DNA from: a virus | Strand: one strand, 5' to 3' | IMG/VR virus record: IMGVR_UViG_3300043446_003363 | Location: 1-59,764 of that record | Length of the DNA: 59,764 nucleotides | Shown: positions 24,172 through 31,177 of the stretch, in pieces | Layout: the number at the start of each line of letters is the position of its first letter | Position numbering within the stretch: the stretch's first letter is position 1 | Notes under the pieces: model-generated | Databases searched by the model: none | What the model saw: the letters and a program-made list of their open reading frames with translations, nothing else | Told to the model about the DNA's origin: nothing | Translations under genes and position numbers: made by a program

Positions 24172-24477
24172 TTAGTTCAGTAAATCCTCTTCATCAAAAA
24201 CATAATAGTCTTCATCTGGCATATCTTCAGGATTCTCTAACTCAATTGGAAACAAACAAGGATGTACTTGTTCATCTATCAAATAAAATGAACTTTTGTA
24301 TAAATCTTCTGGTTCAAATGACCTTTGTTTATCTGCTTCTCTACAAAGATCTTGATCGTATAAATGCCCGTCTGGTAGTTCATCAAAAGTAAATGGAACA
24401 TGATTGATGAAATACATTTTCACAATCATACTGCCATTATTATACCAACAGTATGCGTGATCAATACGATAAGACAT
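24172..24477 (-). CDS. Hypothetical acidic protein (101 aa)
   Basis: The ATG at 24477 (MSYRIDHAYCWYNNGSMIVK) is preferred over one five codons upstream because GGGAG lies 8 nt before it. The protein has an aromatic N-terminal beta region and a very acidic C-terminus (ENPEDMPDEDYYVFDEEDLL). It follows the tRNA pair and has a late-type octamer (AATAAATA) just upstream. No family is recognised; it may be DNA-mimic-like in charge, but that is speculation. Confidence 0.7.
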   Translation of the reverse strand: MSYRIDHAYCWYNNGSMIVKMYFINHVPFTFDELPDGHLYDQDLCREADKQRSFEPEDLYKSSFYLIDEQVHPCLFPIELENPEDMPDEDYYVFDEEDLLN

Positions 24478-24498
24478 AGGATTTACTCCCATATCTTA

Positions 24499-24506
24499 TA
24501 TTTATT
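24499..24506 (-). promoter_or_regulatory. T4-late-type promoter octamer (AATAAATA)
   Basis: AATAAATA on the minus strand lies between the tRNA-Leu gene and the 101-aa gene, 22 nt before its ATG. It matches NATAAATA. It would let the small gene, and perhaps the giant fibre behind it, be read late. Confidence 0.4.
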
Positions 24507-24509
24507 TTA

Positions 24510-24591
24510 TGCCCCCAGTCAGATTTGAACTGACAAGCCTCGTAGGCGGTTGATTTTGAGTCAACTGTGTTTACCGTTTCACCACAGGGGC
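24510..24591 (-). tRNA. tRNA-Leu (anticodon CAA)
   Basis: The minus strand folds into a complete tRNA: acceptor GCCCCTG with TGGGGGC (G-T wobbles at the last two pairs), D stem GTG/CAC, anticodon stem GTTGA/TCAAC with loop CTCAAAA (anticodon CAA, reads UUG), a long variable arm with stem GCCT/AGGC as expected for Leu, and T arm GTCAG-TTCAAAT-CTGAC. The discriminator is A and CCA is not encoded. Confidence 0.92.
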
Positions 24592-24595
24592 AAGG

Positions 24596-24668
24596 TGCTG
24601 GTTGCGAGGATCGAACTCGCCTGTATCCGATTATGAGTCGGGTGCTTTCACCAGATAGCTAAACCAGC
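24596..24668 (-). tRNA. tRNA with CAT anticodon (Met, or Ile after lysidine modification)
   Basis: Acceptor GCTGGTT pairs with AACCAGC; T8-A9 follow; the anticodon loop is CTCATAA (anticodon CAT) with four good stem pairs plus one C-A mismatch at the top. The T arm is GCGAG-TTCGATC-CTCGC. The discriminator is A and no CCA is encoded. The CAT anticodon alone cannot separate elongator Met from Ile2. It sits 4 nt from tRNA-Leu, so both are probably processed from one transcript. Confidence 0.88.
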
Positions 24669-24669
24669 A

Positions 24670-24695
24670 TAAAAACCAAATCTCATGATTTGGTT
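24670..24695 (-). terminator. Terminator between antitoxin gene and tRNAs
   Basis: On the minus strand AACCAAATC, loop ATGA, GATTTGGTT forms a perfect 9-bp stem followed by a T run. It lies 7 nt after the antitoxin-like gene's stop. The complementary strand is also T-rich, so it could act in both directions. It may also set the tRNA 5' end by blocking or trimming. Confidence 0.75.
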
Positions 24696-24702
24696 ATTTT
24701 TA

Positions 24703-24897
24703 TCATGAACCTTCTTCATGATCAGTATGTATCCTGGTCAAATCATCTTCTTTTGGTTCGTTATAATCATAAATTTTGTAAGGCATCAATAGAAAATTAC
24801 TTTTTTCACCCTCTACAAGAAACTGGTGTCCTTGTTCAACTTGAGAAAAAATGTTGTCAAAATCTTTTTGAAGTTCTTCTACTGTGATAGTTTTCAT
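24703..24897 (-). CDS. Phd/YefM-family antitoxin-like protein (orphan)
   Basis: The 64-aa product starts MKTITVEELQKDFDNIFSQV and continues EQGHQFLVEGEKSNFLLMPY. This is the beta-alpha-alpha-beta N-terminal DNA-binding fold of Phd/YefM antitoxins, whose usual form is 70-90 aa with a toxin-binding tail; here the tail is short and acidic. No RelE/Doc-like toxin gene is adjacent. It may neutralise a host toxin or repress a promoter nearby. It lies 3 nt after the 63-aa gene in a unit driven by the consensus promoter at 25120-25148. Confidence 0.7.
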   Translation of the reverse strand: MKTITVEELQKDFDNIFSQVEQGHQFLVEGEKSNFLLMPYKIYDYNEPKEDDLTRIHTDHEEGS

Positions 24898-24900
24898 ATC

Positions 24901-25092
24901 TTAAAATGGGTTAGAATATACAAGAGTGTCTTCGTTTAATTGAGAGCGTACCACATCCAATACATTCATGAATTGTTCTACTGTTTCACACTCTACAATT
25001 TTTTCACCACCTTCGCTAGAATATAAGTAAAATTTACGAGCAAGAGTATCAACAACACATCGTGTGAGATACTCTTCAGTGTCGGAAGGCAT
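24901..25092 (-). CDS. Small hypothetical protein (63 aa)
   Basis: The product starts MPSDTEEYLTRCVVDTLARK and contains FYLYSSEGGEKIVECETVEQ before a helical end. It looks like a small alpha/beta domain; similar proteins occur in cyanomyoviruses. It is the first gene after a perfect consensus promoter and is followed 3 nt later by the antitoxin-like gene. Function unknown; early expression is inferred from the promoter. Confidence 0.7.
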   Translation of the reverse strand: MPSDTEEYLTRCVVDTLARKFYLYSSEGGEKIVECETVEQFMNVLDVVRSQLNEDTLVYSNPF

Positions 25093-25119
25093 GTGGGAAT
25101 TTTATTTGATTACCCCCAT

Positions 25120-25148
25120 ATTATACGCCCTTGATAATCGGATGTCAA
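25120..25148 (-). promoter_or_regulatory. Perfect consensus sigma-70 promoter
   Basis: The minus strand has TTGACA (25143-25148), a 17-nt spacer and TATAAT (25120-25125), a full match to the bacterial housekeeping consensus. Start of transcription would be near 25113, about 20 nt before the ATG at 25092. It should be read by unmodified host RNA polymerase, hence early, and drives the 63-aa gene, the antitoxin-like gene and possibly the tRNAs. Confidence 0.82.
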
Positions 25149-25156
25149 GAGGTGTG

Positions 25157-25176
25157 TACCAGTTCATCAACTGGTA
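25157..25176 (-). terminator. Hairpin at the end of the LamG-protein gene
   Basis: TACCAGTT, loop GATG, AACTGGTA forms a perfect 8-bp stem overlapping the stop codon of the 548-aa gene. No T-run follows on the minus strand, so it may be a weak terminator or an RNA 3'-end stabiliser. The consensus promoter starts 9 nt further on. Confidence 0.5.
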
Positions 25177-26813
25177 AACAGAGTATATCTAGACTTTGAT
25201 GCATTGAAATTTTTAGTAATATCAGATTCACTTAATGCTTTAGCGTATAATCTTATTACTGATATTTTTCCAGGGAAATATTGATTGATGTATGCATTAT
25301 TGCAAAAACCAACTCTCATAACACTTCCAGTTTTAGGTGTAGTAATGTATAATGATGTTGTTCCGATACCAACTGTATTAGTAGAAGATTCAAGAACACC
25401 ATTTATGTACAACTTAGACCCCTTATTTTGCTCTCTAACTCCAACAACATGATACCAATAATCAACTTGAATTTCTGAGGTACTGTCTAAACTTCCTGAT
25501 CCTCTTGATCCAAAATTAATCACAGCTTTATCTGCTTCTGGTTCATAAACTTGCAGTCCAATTCCTGCAGTTGATGCTACTCCAACAATACTTGCGCCTC
25601 CAGTAATAATATCAGAAGATAGGTAAGAAGTATTAGTTATCTTTATCCATGCTTCCATACTAAATGAAGCATCTCCAAACAAATCAGAAGTCCCACATTC
25701 ATCAATTCCTTCTCCACTATTTAAAACGTAAGATTTGGGTAAATCAAAATATTTTCCAGTAATTCCATATTGATTAAACCAAATTGAAGGACCATCTAAC
25801 GAATCATAAGTTGGTCCTTGATCACCAACAGACACTAAAGATCCATCACTACCTAAATTGTCTATTTTTGTGACTAAAGTTACTCCAGTTTGACTATTAG
25901 TTTTTGTTTTAATACTATATCCTCTACCAGCATCAAAATAAACTAACAACTTATCTAATGCAATTTCTTCTTGTATATTGGTAAGATTACTAATTGTTGT
26001 TTTTAATGCATTTGCTGCAAATTCACTGAAAGTAAAGTTAGATAATGACCATAAAGAAAATTCTGCAGAAGATTTAGAAGTCTTAATTGTATTAACTGAT
26101 GCTATATTAGAATCTCTTTCTTTTCTTAAATTGTCTATTTCTGTGGCAATATCAGAAATGGAATTTGCAATTGCCACACATGGTGAAGATATATCCGTTA
26201 TTGATATAAAATGTCCTATTTCCTGTCCTCCATTTTCTTCTCCAGCATTAGAATATGCTACATCTGCAAATCCCTTTCCATAAGTATCATAATCTAATTG
26301 TTCTTCCGAAAGTTGATAAACATTTTCTTCTTCAAGATACTCCATATTTTTGTATCTTTTAGCAAAAATTGTATCTGAATAAACTGTAGATCCTATACCA
26401 CAAGAAACACAATTAATTAATAATGTGTTTGAATTTTCAACAAACGGTTTAAGATCACAGTTTGAAGAAACTGCAGTATTAAAAAGTTCTACTATTTGTA
26501 ATTTTTTAATGTTTATTTGATTATTTAAAAATTCTATTTTTTTATCGTAAGGAACGCAAAGAGTAGCATAGTTATTAATTTGCTCTGCTTTTTTATTAAA
26601 AGCTTGTAATTGTTTTTGTTCTGCGGTTAGTGATGAAACTTCTTCATAAGTACGGATTTTAGACCAAGTTCCATCGGGGTTTTGGGTTATTGTATCCTCA
26701 TAGTATGTGCCAATCTTTGCCGATACATCTATCAATTCAGTTGGAGTTAATTCACTCAATTTTTTATTGAGCTCATCAACAACCATAGTAAGATTAAAAT
26801 CTGTTTCGGGCAT
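25167..26813 (-). CDS. Virion protein with C-terminal LamG/concanavalin-like lectin domain
   Basis: The 548-aa product is helical and coiled-coil-like over the first half (ELNKKLSELTPTELIDVSAK; IEFLNNQINIKKLQIVELF). About residues 340-540 are a LamG-like jelly roll: FSMEAWIKI, then WYHVVGVREQ, GSKLYINGVLESSTN and FPGKISVIRLYAKALSESDI. Such domains bind carbohydrate and are common at fibre tips. It lies at the edge of the adhesion module, next to three propeller genes, so it is probably a receptor-binding or fibre-attached protein. Several Cys residues in the middle (CVSCGIG) are unusual for a virion protein. Confidence 0.75.
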   Translation of the reverse strand: MPETDFNLTMVVDELNKKLSELTPTELIDVSAKIGTYYEDTITQNPDGTWSKIRTYEEVSSLTAEQKQLQAFNKKAEQINNYATLCVPYDKKIEFLNNQINIKKLQIVELFNTAVSSNCDLKPFVENSNTLLINCVSCGIGSTVYSDTIFAKRYKNMEYLEEENVYQLSEEQLDYDTYGKGFADVAYSNAGEENGGQEIGHFISITDISSPCVAIANSISDIATEIDNLRKERDSNIASVNTIKTSKSSAEFSLWSLSNFTFSEFAANALKTTISNLTNIQEEIALDKLLVYFDAGRGYSIKTKTNSQTGVTLVTKIDNLGSDGSLVSVGDQGPTYDSLDGPSIWFNQYGITGKYFDLPKSYVLNSGEGIDECGTSDLFGDASFSMEAWIKITNTSYLSSDIITGGASIVGVASTAGIGLQVYEPEADKAVINFGSRGSGSLDSTSEIQVDYWYHVVGVREQNKGSKLYINGVLESSTNTVGIGTTSLYITTPKTGSVMRVGFCNNAYINQYFPGKISVIRLYAKALSESDITKNFNASKSRYTLFTS

Positions 26814-26850
26814 CTTATAATAAGTCTAATCTATATTATATGTATTTAAT

Positions 26851-28020
26851 TTAAATATAAACATCTTGATATCTTATTGCATAAAAATTAGAATTTCCTG
26901 CAGAAACTTGCTTGGCATTAGTAATTGAAGTTATTTGTGTTGGTAAATAAATTTTTTGATTAGCACTATTACCAAGACCTAATATATTATCATTATTATT
27001 ACCCCAAACCCATACGGTTCCATCAGTTTTTATTGCTATTGTATTGTATAATCCACAATGAACTTGCCTCCAATTTATATCAGTTTCAATTTGAACTAAT
27101 GTTGAAGAATCACTTATTTCGCTACCAACACCTAATTGACCATAAAAATTTGAACCACATGCCCACATAGTTCCATCTGTTTTGATTGCTACAGTATGCT
27201 CTGCTCCACAAGAAACTTGTCTCCAAATATCAGATCCAACTTGAGAAAAATTAGTGTTTGCTGAATTTGTTGTTGTACCATTTCCCAATTGACCGTTATT
27301 ATTTTTTCCACAAGTGTATAAATTTCCACTTGTGGAAATAGCAGCAACATGAGATTCTCCCGCAGAAACTTGTTTCCACGTTCCTGAAATTGCTGTGGGA
27401 GTTGATTTTGAATCCGTATTTCCAATTCCAAGTTGCCCTTTATCATTTATTCCCCAAGAAAGTAATATATTATTAAATGTTAATCCAAATGTAAATGATT
27501 TTCCGCAAGAAATATATATCCAATTTTTAGATTGTGTAACTTCTCTCATTGGCGTAAGATAAGAATCTCCTGCTCCATCTCCAAGTTCTCCATTATTTCC
27601 AGTTCCCCATAAGTACATATGTCCTTCAGTGGTAATTGCTCCCATATGAGTATGACCACAACTAATATCTTTCCAAGTATATTGTGAAAATATTTGTATC
27701 GGATTGCTTTGATAAGATCCTGTAGATCCATTTCCTAATTTTCCATTTTGTTCATTTCCACAAGTCCATAATGAACCATTAGATAAAAGAATAGACATAA
27801 AATCAAATCCAGCAGATACTTTTTTTACGTCAAAATTATTTTTATATAATTTTGTAGGGGAAGATCTATTATTAGTATCATCAAGTGCTAATTGACCATA
27901 AGTGTTATATCCCCAAGAAAACATATCTCCTAGACTAAAAAAATCAATTGGAACAAAAACTTCGTCAAAAAAATAATAAAGAGTAGAATTAGGTAATTTA
28001 AATCTATAATTTACTGGCAT
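26851..28020 (-). CDS. RCC1-type seven-bladed beta-propeller virion protein (389 aa)
   Basis: After a 30-residue N-terminal adaptor (MPVNYRFKLPNSTLYYFFDE) the chain is seven RCC1 repeats of about 50 aa. Each repeat has a W/C-G-x-N-x-x-G-x-L-G core (SWGINDKGQLGIGNT) and ends in a K-Q-V-S-C-G-x-x-H-T-x-A-I-K type strand. RCC1 propellers are best known from eukaryotic nuclear and membrane proteins. In a phage tail cluster the role is most likely binding of a host surface receptor. It lies 2 nt after the next RCC1 gene. Confidence 0.85.
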   Translation of the reverse strand: MPVNYRFKLPNSTLYYFFDEVFVPIDFFSLGDMFSWGYNTYGQLALDDTNNRSSPTKLYKNNFDVKKVSAGFDFMSILLSNGSLWTCGNEQNGKLGNGSTGSYQSNPIQIFSQYTWKDISCGHTHMGAITTEGHMYLWGTGNNGELGDGAGDSYLTPMREVTQSKNWIYISCGKSFTFGLTFNNILLSWGINDKGQLGIGNTDSKSTPTAISGTWKQVSAGESHVAAISTSGNLYTCGKNNNGQLGNGTTTNSANTNFSQVGSDIWRQVSCGAEHTVAIKTDGTMWACGSNFYGQLGVGSEISDSSTLVQIETDINWRQVHCGLYNTIAIKTDGTVWVWGNNNDNILGLGNSANQKIYLPTQITSITNAKQVSAGNSNFYAIRYQDVYI

Positions 28021-28022
28021 TT

Positions 28023-29270
28023 TTAAATATAGTTATATGTTCTAATTGCACCATATGCAAAAGGATGTGCTGAAATTTGTTTCCAATTATATGAACTAGA
28101 TTGTATAACTGGTGCTGAAATACCATTCAATGATGACGTACTAACTTGTTTATCGTTATTATTACCCCAAGCCCAAAGAGATCCATCAACCATTATTCCA
28201 ACTGTAAAATCGTAACCACAAGAAATATATTTCCAATATCCTCCATTATTTACCAATGTAAAACTAGACTGACTGTCATAATTATTTGTACCTAAAGCAC
28301 CGTATCCATTATAACCTCTAGAATATAATTTTCCGTCTTGTGATATTGCTGCAACATGTCTAACTCCAACAGAAACAAACTTCCATTTAATGCTGGATAC
28401 AAATTTTGTTGGTTCATAATAGCTAGAAGTAGAAGATCCCATTACGTATCCATCATTATCTCCCCAAAACCATAAACTTCCATCTGTTTTCAAACCATAA
28501 GCAGAAATACTATTAATATCTATCATTTTCCAATCAGTATCAGTTCCTACTTGAGTTGGAATTTTTCTTTGTGCTGATGTAGAATTTGAATTCATACCTA
28601 AAAGATAATTATAATTTGTTCCCCAAGACCATAATGTCCCATCATTTTTGATTGCAAGACTAACTAGATTACTAGCAGAAACAGATTTCCAATCATATGA
28701 AGAAGTTATTTGAATTGGCGCATTTTTATTAGTTGTATTATTTTGCCCCAATTGATATTCAGAATTTCTTCCCCAACCCCATAAAGATCCATCATTTTTT
28801 ATTGCTAGAGTATGCTCCGAACCACATGATACACATTTCCAATTACTAAAAGTTCCATTAGTATTCCCAACTATAGATGCTATATTATCATTTGTTAAAC
28901 CATAAATTGAAGTATTGTTTCCTACGCCTAATTGACCACGATTATTATCTCCCCATGCCCATAAAGTTCCATCTGATTTTAATGCCATAGAATGAAATAC
29001 CGAAGAACTACCACCAGGTCCTCCAATAAGTTTTGAATTAGAAATTTGTTTCCATTCTATTGATGGCAATTCTATCTGAGTTAAAGAAGGTCTAACATAA
29101 CTACTACTCGCATATTTTCTAGCTCCTTGCCAAAATAAACCAGATTCTACTAAATATGGTGATAAATGAGGATAAACCGATAGAATATAATCTTTTGTAA
29201 TAAATTTGTCGCCAAGGTCTATACCATCACTAGATTTAAAATTAGTAATAAATCTAATTGGCGTTTCCAT
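28023..29270 (-). CDS. RCC1-type beta-propeller virion protein (415 aa)
   Basis: Residues 1-85 form an N-terminal domain (METPIRFITNFKSSDGIDLG; a YPHLSPYLVESGLFW segment) probably for attachment. They are followed by RCC1 repeats such as GTLWAWGDNNRGQLGVGNN and GSLWGWGRNSEYQLGQNNT. I count seven blades, one closed by an N-terminal strand. Several blades are degenerate in the G-Q-L-G core (for example a VSTSS segment in the last one). It is more diverged than the other two propellers; it may have a different ligand. Confidence 0.83.
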   Translation of the reverse strand: METPIRFITNFKSSDGIDLGDKFITKDYILSVYPHLSPYLVESGLFWQGARKYASSSYVRPSLTQIELPSIEWKQISNSKLIGGPGGSSSVFHSMALKSDGTLWAWGDNNRGQLGVGNNTSIYGLTNDNIASIVGNTNGTFSNWKCVSCGSEHTLAIKNDGSLWGWGRNSEYQLGQNNTTNKNAPIQITSSYDWKSVSASNLVSLAIKNDGTLWSWGTNYNYLLGMNSNSTSAQRKIPTQVGTDTDWKMIDINSISAYGLKTDGSLWFWGDNDGYVMGSSTSSYYEPTKFVSSIKWKFVSVGVRHVAAISQDGKLYSRGYNGYGALGTNNYDSQSSFTLVNNGGYWKYISCGYDFTVGIMVDGSLWAWGNNNDKQVSTSSLNGISAPVIQSSSYNWKQISAHPFAYGAIRTYNYI

Positions 29271-29279
29271 TTCTTAAAT

Positions 29280-29939
29280 TTAAACAGATACTTTTGCCGT
29301 ATTAATAATATTTTTAGGATCAAAAAAATCAATTGATTCAATATCAAATATAGAAGAGCAAGAATCAATTTGTTTTATTATAGAGTGTTCCCAATCAAAA
29401 TCAATTTGAACTTTTTCATCTATTTTTGAAATAATATTTTTAATATCTTGTGATGTTATTTCTACCCAATTAGATCCAAATTTAAAATTATATGGTCCTT
29501 CACCAGATGTTAACTTTGTTACTAAAGAAATTCTAGTTTCCCTATCTGTTGATACATTTAAATTAATTTCATTTATTGTTATTTCTATTTTACCAAGATT
29601 TTCTCTTTTCCATCTCTCAGAAGATATTATATTCTTATAATAATTTTTAACTACTTCAAAATCTTTATTTCTTTTTTCATATTCAAATATAACTTTATCA
29701 TCTACTATTATATAATTTGATAAAAATATTTCTTCGGCATTATTATTAAAAGAAGGAATTTGTTTTTCTGCTTTCAATAACTTAATATCTTGTGTAATTA
29801 ATATTGGGACATTTAAATAATCTGATGGTGCAATTCTATAATCTAATTCTAAATCTTCTTCTAATGCAGAATTAATTAATCTATAATTAAATTCTATTGG
29901 TCCTAAAATTAATTGATTTCCGTTTACAAGAGCGAACAT
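29280..29939 (-). CDS. Tail fibre assembly-like protein (DUF4376-like C-terminus)
   Basis: The 219-aa product starts MFALVNGNQLILGPIEFNYR. Its C-terminal part (FKFGSNWVEITSQDIKNIIS, then VQIDFDWEHSIIKQIDSC) matches the pattern of DUF4376 / phage tail fibre assembly proteins: a short beta segment, then helices with a W-E-H block and an I-x-x-I-D-S turn. Such proteins are fibre chaperones or fibre-tip adaptors. Its place between propeller genes fits a chaperone for them. The function is inferred from pattern and context. Confidence 0.55.
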   Translation of the reverse strand: MFALVNGNQLILGPIEFNYRLINSALEEDLELDYRIAPSDYLNVPILITQDIKLLKAEKQIPSFNNNAEEIFLSNYIIVDDKVIFEYEKRNKDFEVVKNYYKNIISSERWKRENLGKIEITINEINLNVSTDRETRISLVTKLTSGEGPYNFKFGSNWVEITSQDIKNIISKIDEKVQIDFDWEHSIIKQIDSCSSIFDIESIDFFDPKNIINTAKVSV

Positions 29940-29958
29940 ATCTACAAAAACAAAGATT

Positions 29959-31176
29959 TTAAGAAATATACAGTAATGGATTAGATCCAGAAGTAACTGC
30001 TGAAGAATGATAAAATCCAGAAGAAACTTGTTTCCAGTTATTTTTAAAATTATTTATGCTTGATGGTAAAATGATTGGTTGTGTGCCATCATGAGGAGTT
30101 ATTGCCGATTGATAATATTCTCTATCTCCCCAAAACCACAGTGTTCCATCTAATTTTAATCCCATCGTGTGTAATCCACCACAACCAATTTGTTTCCATT
30201 CATACAGATTAGAACCGTATACTTCTGTAGGAGAATTTCTATAAATTGGAGTCGTTTCATTTGTTCCTAATTGCCCTTTATCATTTCTGCCCCACATCCA
30301 TAACGATCCATTATTTTTTATTGCTCCACTATGATATGCACCACAATCTACATATTTCCAATTATACTCTAATCCAATTCTAGATGGGGTTGAAATAATA
30401 TCACTAACATCTGAACCAAGACCTAATAATCCATTATTAGGAAAAACGTCTGGATCATTATTTAATCCCCAAGACCACAAGGATCCATCATTTTTTATTG
30501 CTACTGTATGGTATGATCCACAACTTACTTTTTTCCAATCTGTATCAGATCCTATTTGAGTGGGAGATAATCTATTATTTGTATCCCCAAGTCCCAATTG
30601 TCCTTTATTATTTTTTCCCCAAGACCACAAAGTACCATCATCTTTAATTGCAACTGTATGAAATCCTCCACAATAAACAAATCTCCAATTTTTATTACTT
30701 CCAACTAATTGAGGTTCTGTTCTATAATTAGTATCATTTAATGCTAATTGACCATCATCATTTAATCCCCAAGTATATAATTCACCTAAAGAATTTATGG
30801 ATGCGCTGTGTAAAATACCACAAGAAATAATTTTCCAATTTTTTTGATTACCAATTTGAATTGGATATCCTCTTGAGTCAGTATCATTTAATCCTAATTG
30901 TCCGTTTGAATTATATCCCCAAGACCATAATGTAGAATCAGATTTTAGTGCTATACTGTGAAATCCTCCACAACTAACTTGCTTCCAATTATTTCCACCA
31001 TATAAAGTTTCTATGGGAGTTAATCTACCTAAAGTAGTATCATTAACACCTAATTGGTAATATTGATTATCTCCCCAGGAAAATAATTTATCTCCCACAT
31101 ATTGATCAATTAACCAATATTCACTAATAAAATATTTTTCTAAATCACCCTCTCTAGACAAAAATTCATTTGGCAT
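29959..31176 (-). CDS. RCC1-type seven-bladed beta-propeller virion protein (405 aa)
   Basis: A 30-aa adaptor (MPNEFLSREGDLEKYFISEY) precedes seven clear RCC1 repeats, for example TLWSWGYNSNGQLGLNDTDS and GTLWSWGKNNKGQLGLGDTN, each ending in a CGGFHTVAIKDD-like strand. This is the most regular of the three propellers. It lies 1 nt after the collagen-like S74 fibre gene, so it may sit on or near that fibre. Proposed role: receptor binding. Confidence 0.87.
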   Translation of the reverse strand: MPNEFLSREGDLEKYFISEYWLIDQYVGDKLFSWGDNQYYQLGVNDTTLGRLTPIETLYGGNNWKQVSCGGFHSIALKSDSTLWSWGYNSNGQLGLNDTDSRGYPIQIGNQKNWKIISCGILHSASINSLGELYTWGLNDDGQLALNDTNYRTEPQLVGSNKNWRFVYCGGFHTVAIKDDGTLWSWGKNNKGQLGLGDTNNRLSPTQIGSDTDWKKVSCGSYHTVAIKNDGSLWSWGLNNDPDVFPNNGLLGLGSDVSDIISTPSRIGLEYNWKYVDCGAYHSGAIKNNGSLWMWGRNDKGQLGTNETTPIYRNSPTEVYGSNLYEWKQIGCGGLHTMGLKLDGTLWFWGDREYYQSAITPHDGTQPIILPSSINNFKNNWKQVSSGFYHSSAVTSGSNPLLYIS

Positions 31177-31177
31177 A

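Noticed and set aside
24510-24668. tRNA genes as a prophage attachment site
   Set aside because: No integrase and no duplicated tRNA 3' end are visible in the window, and the gene set is that of a lytic T4-like phage.
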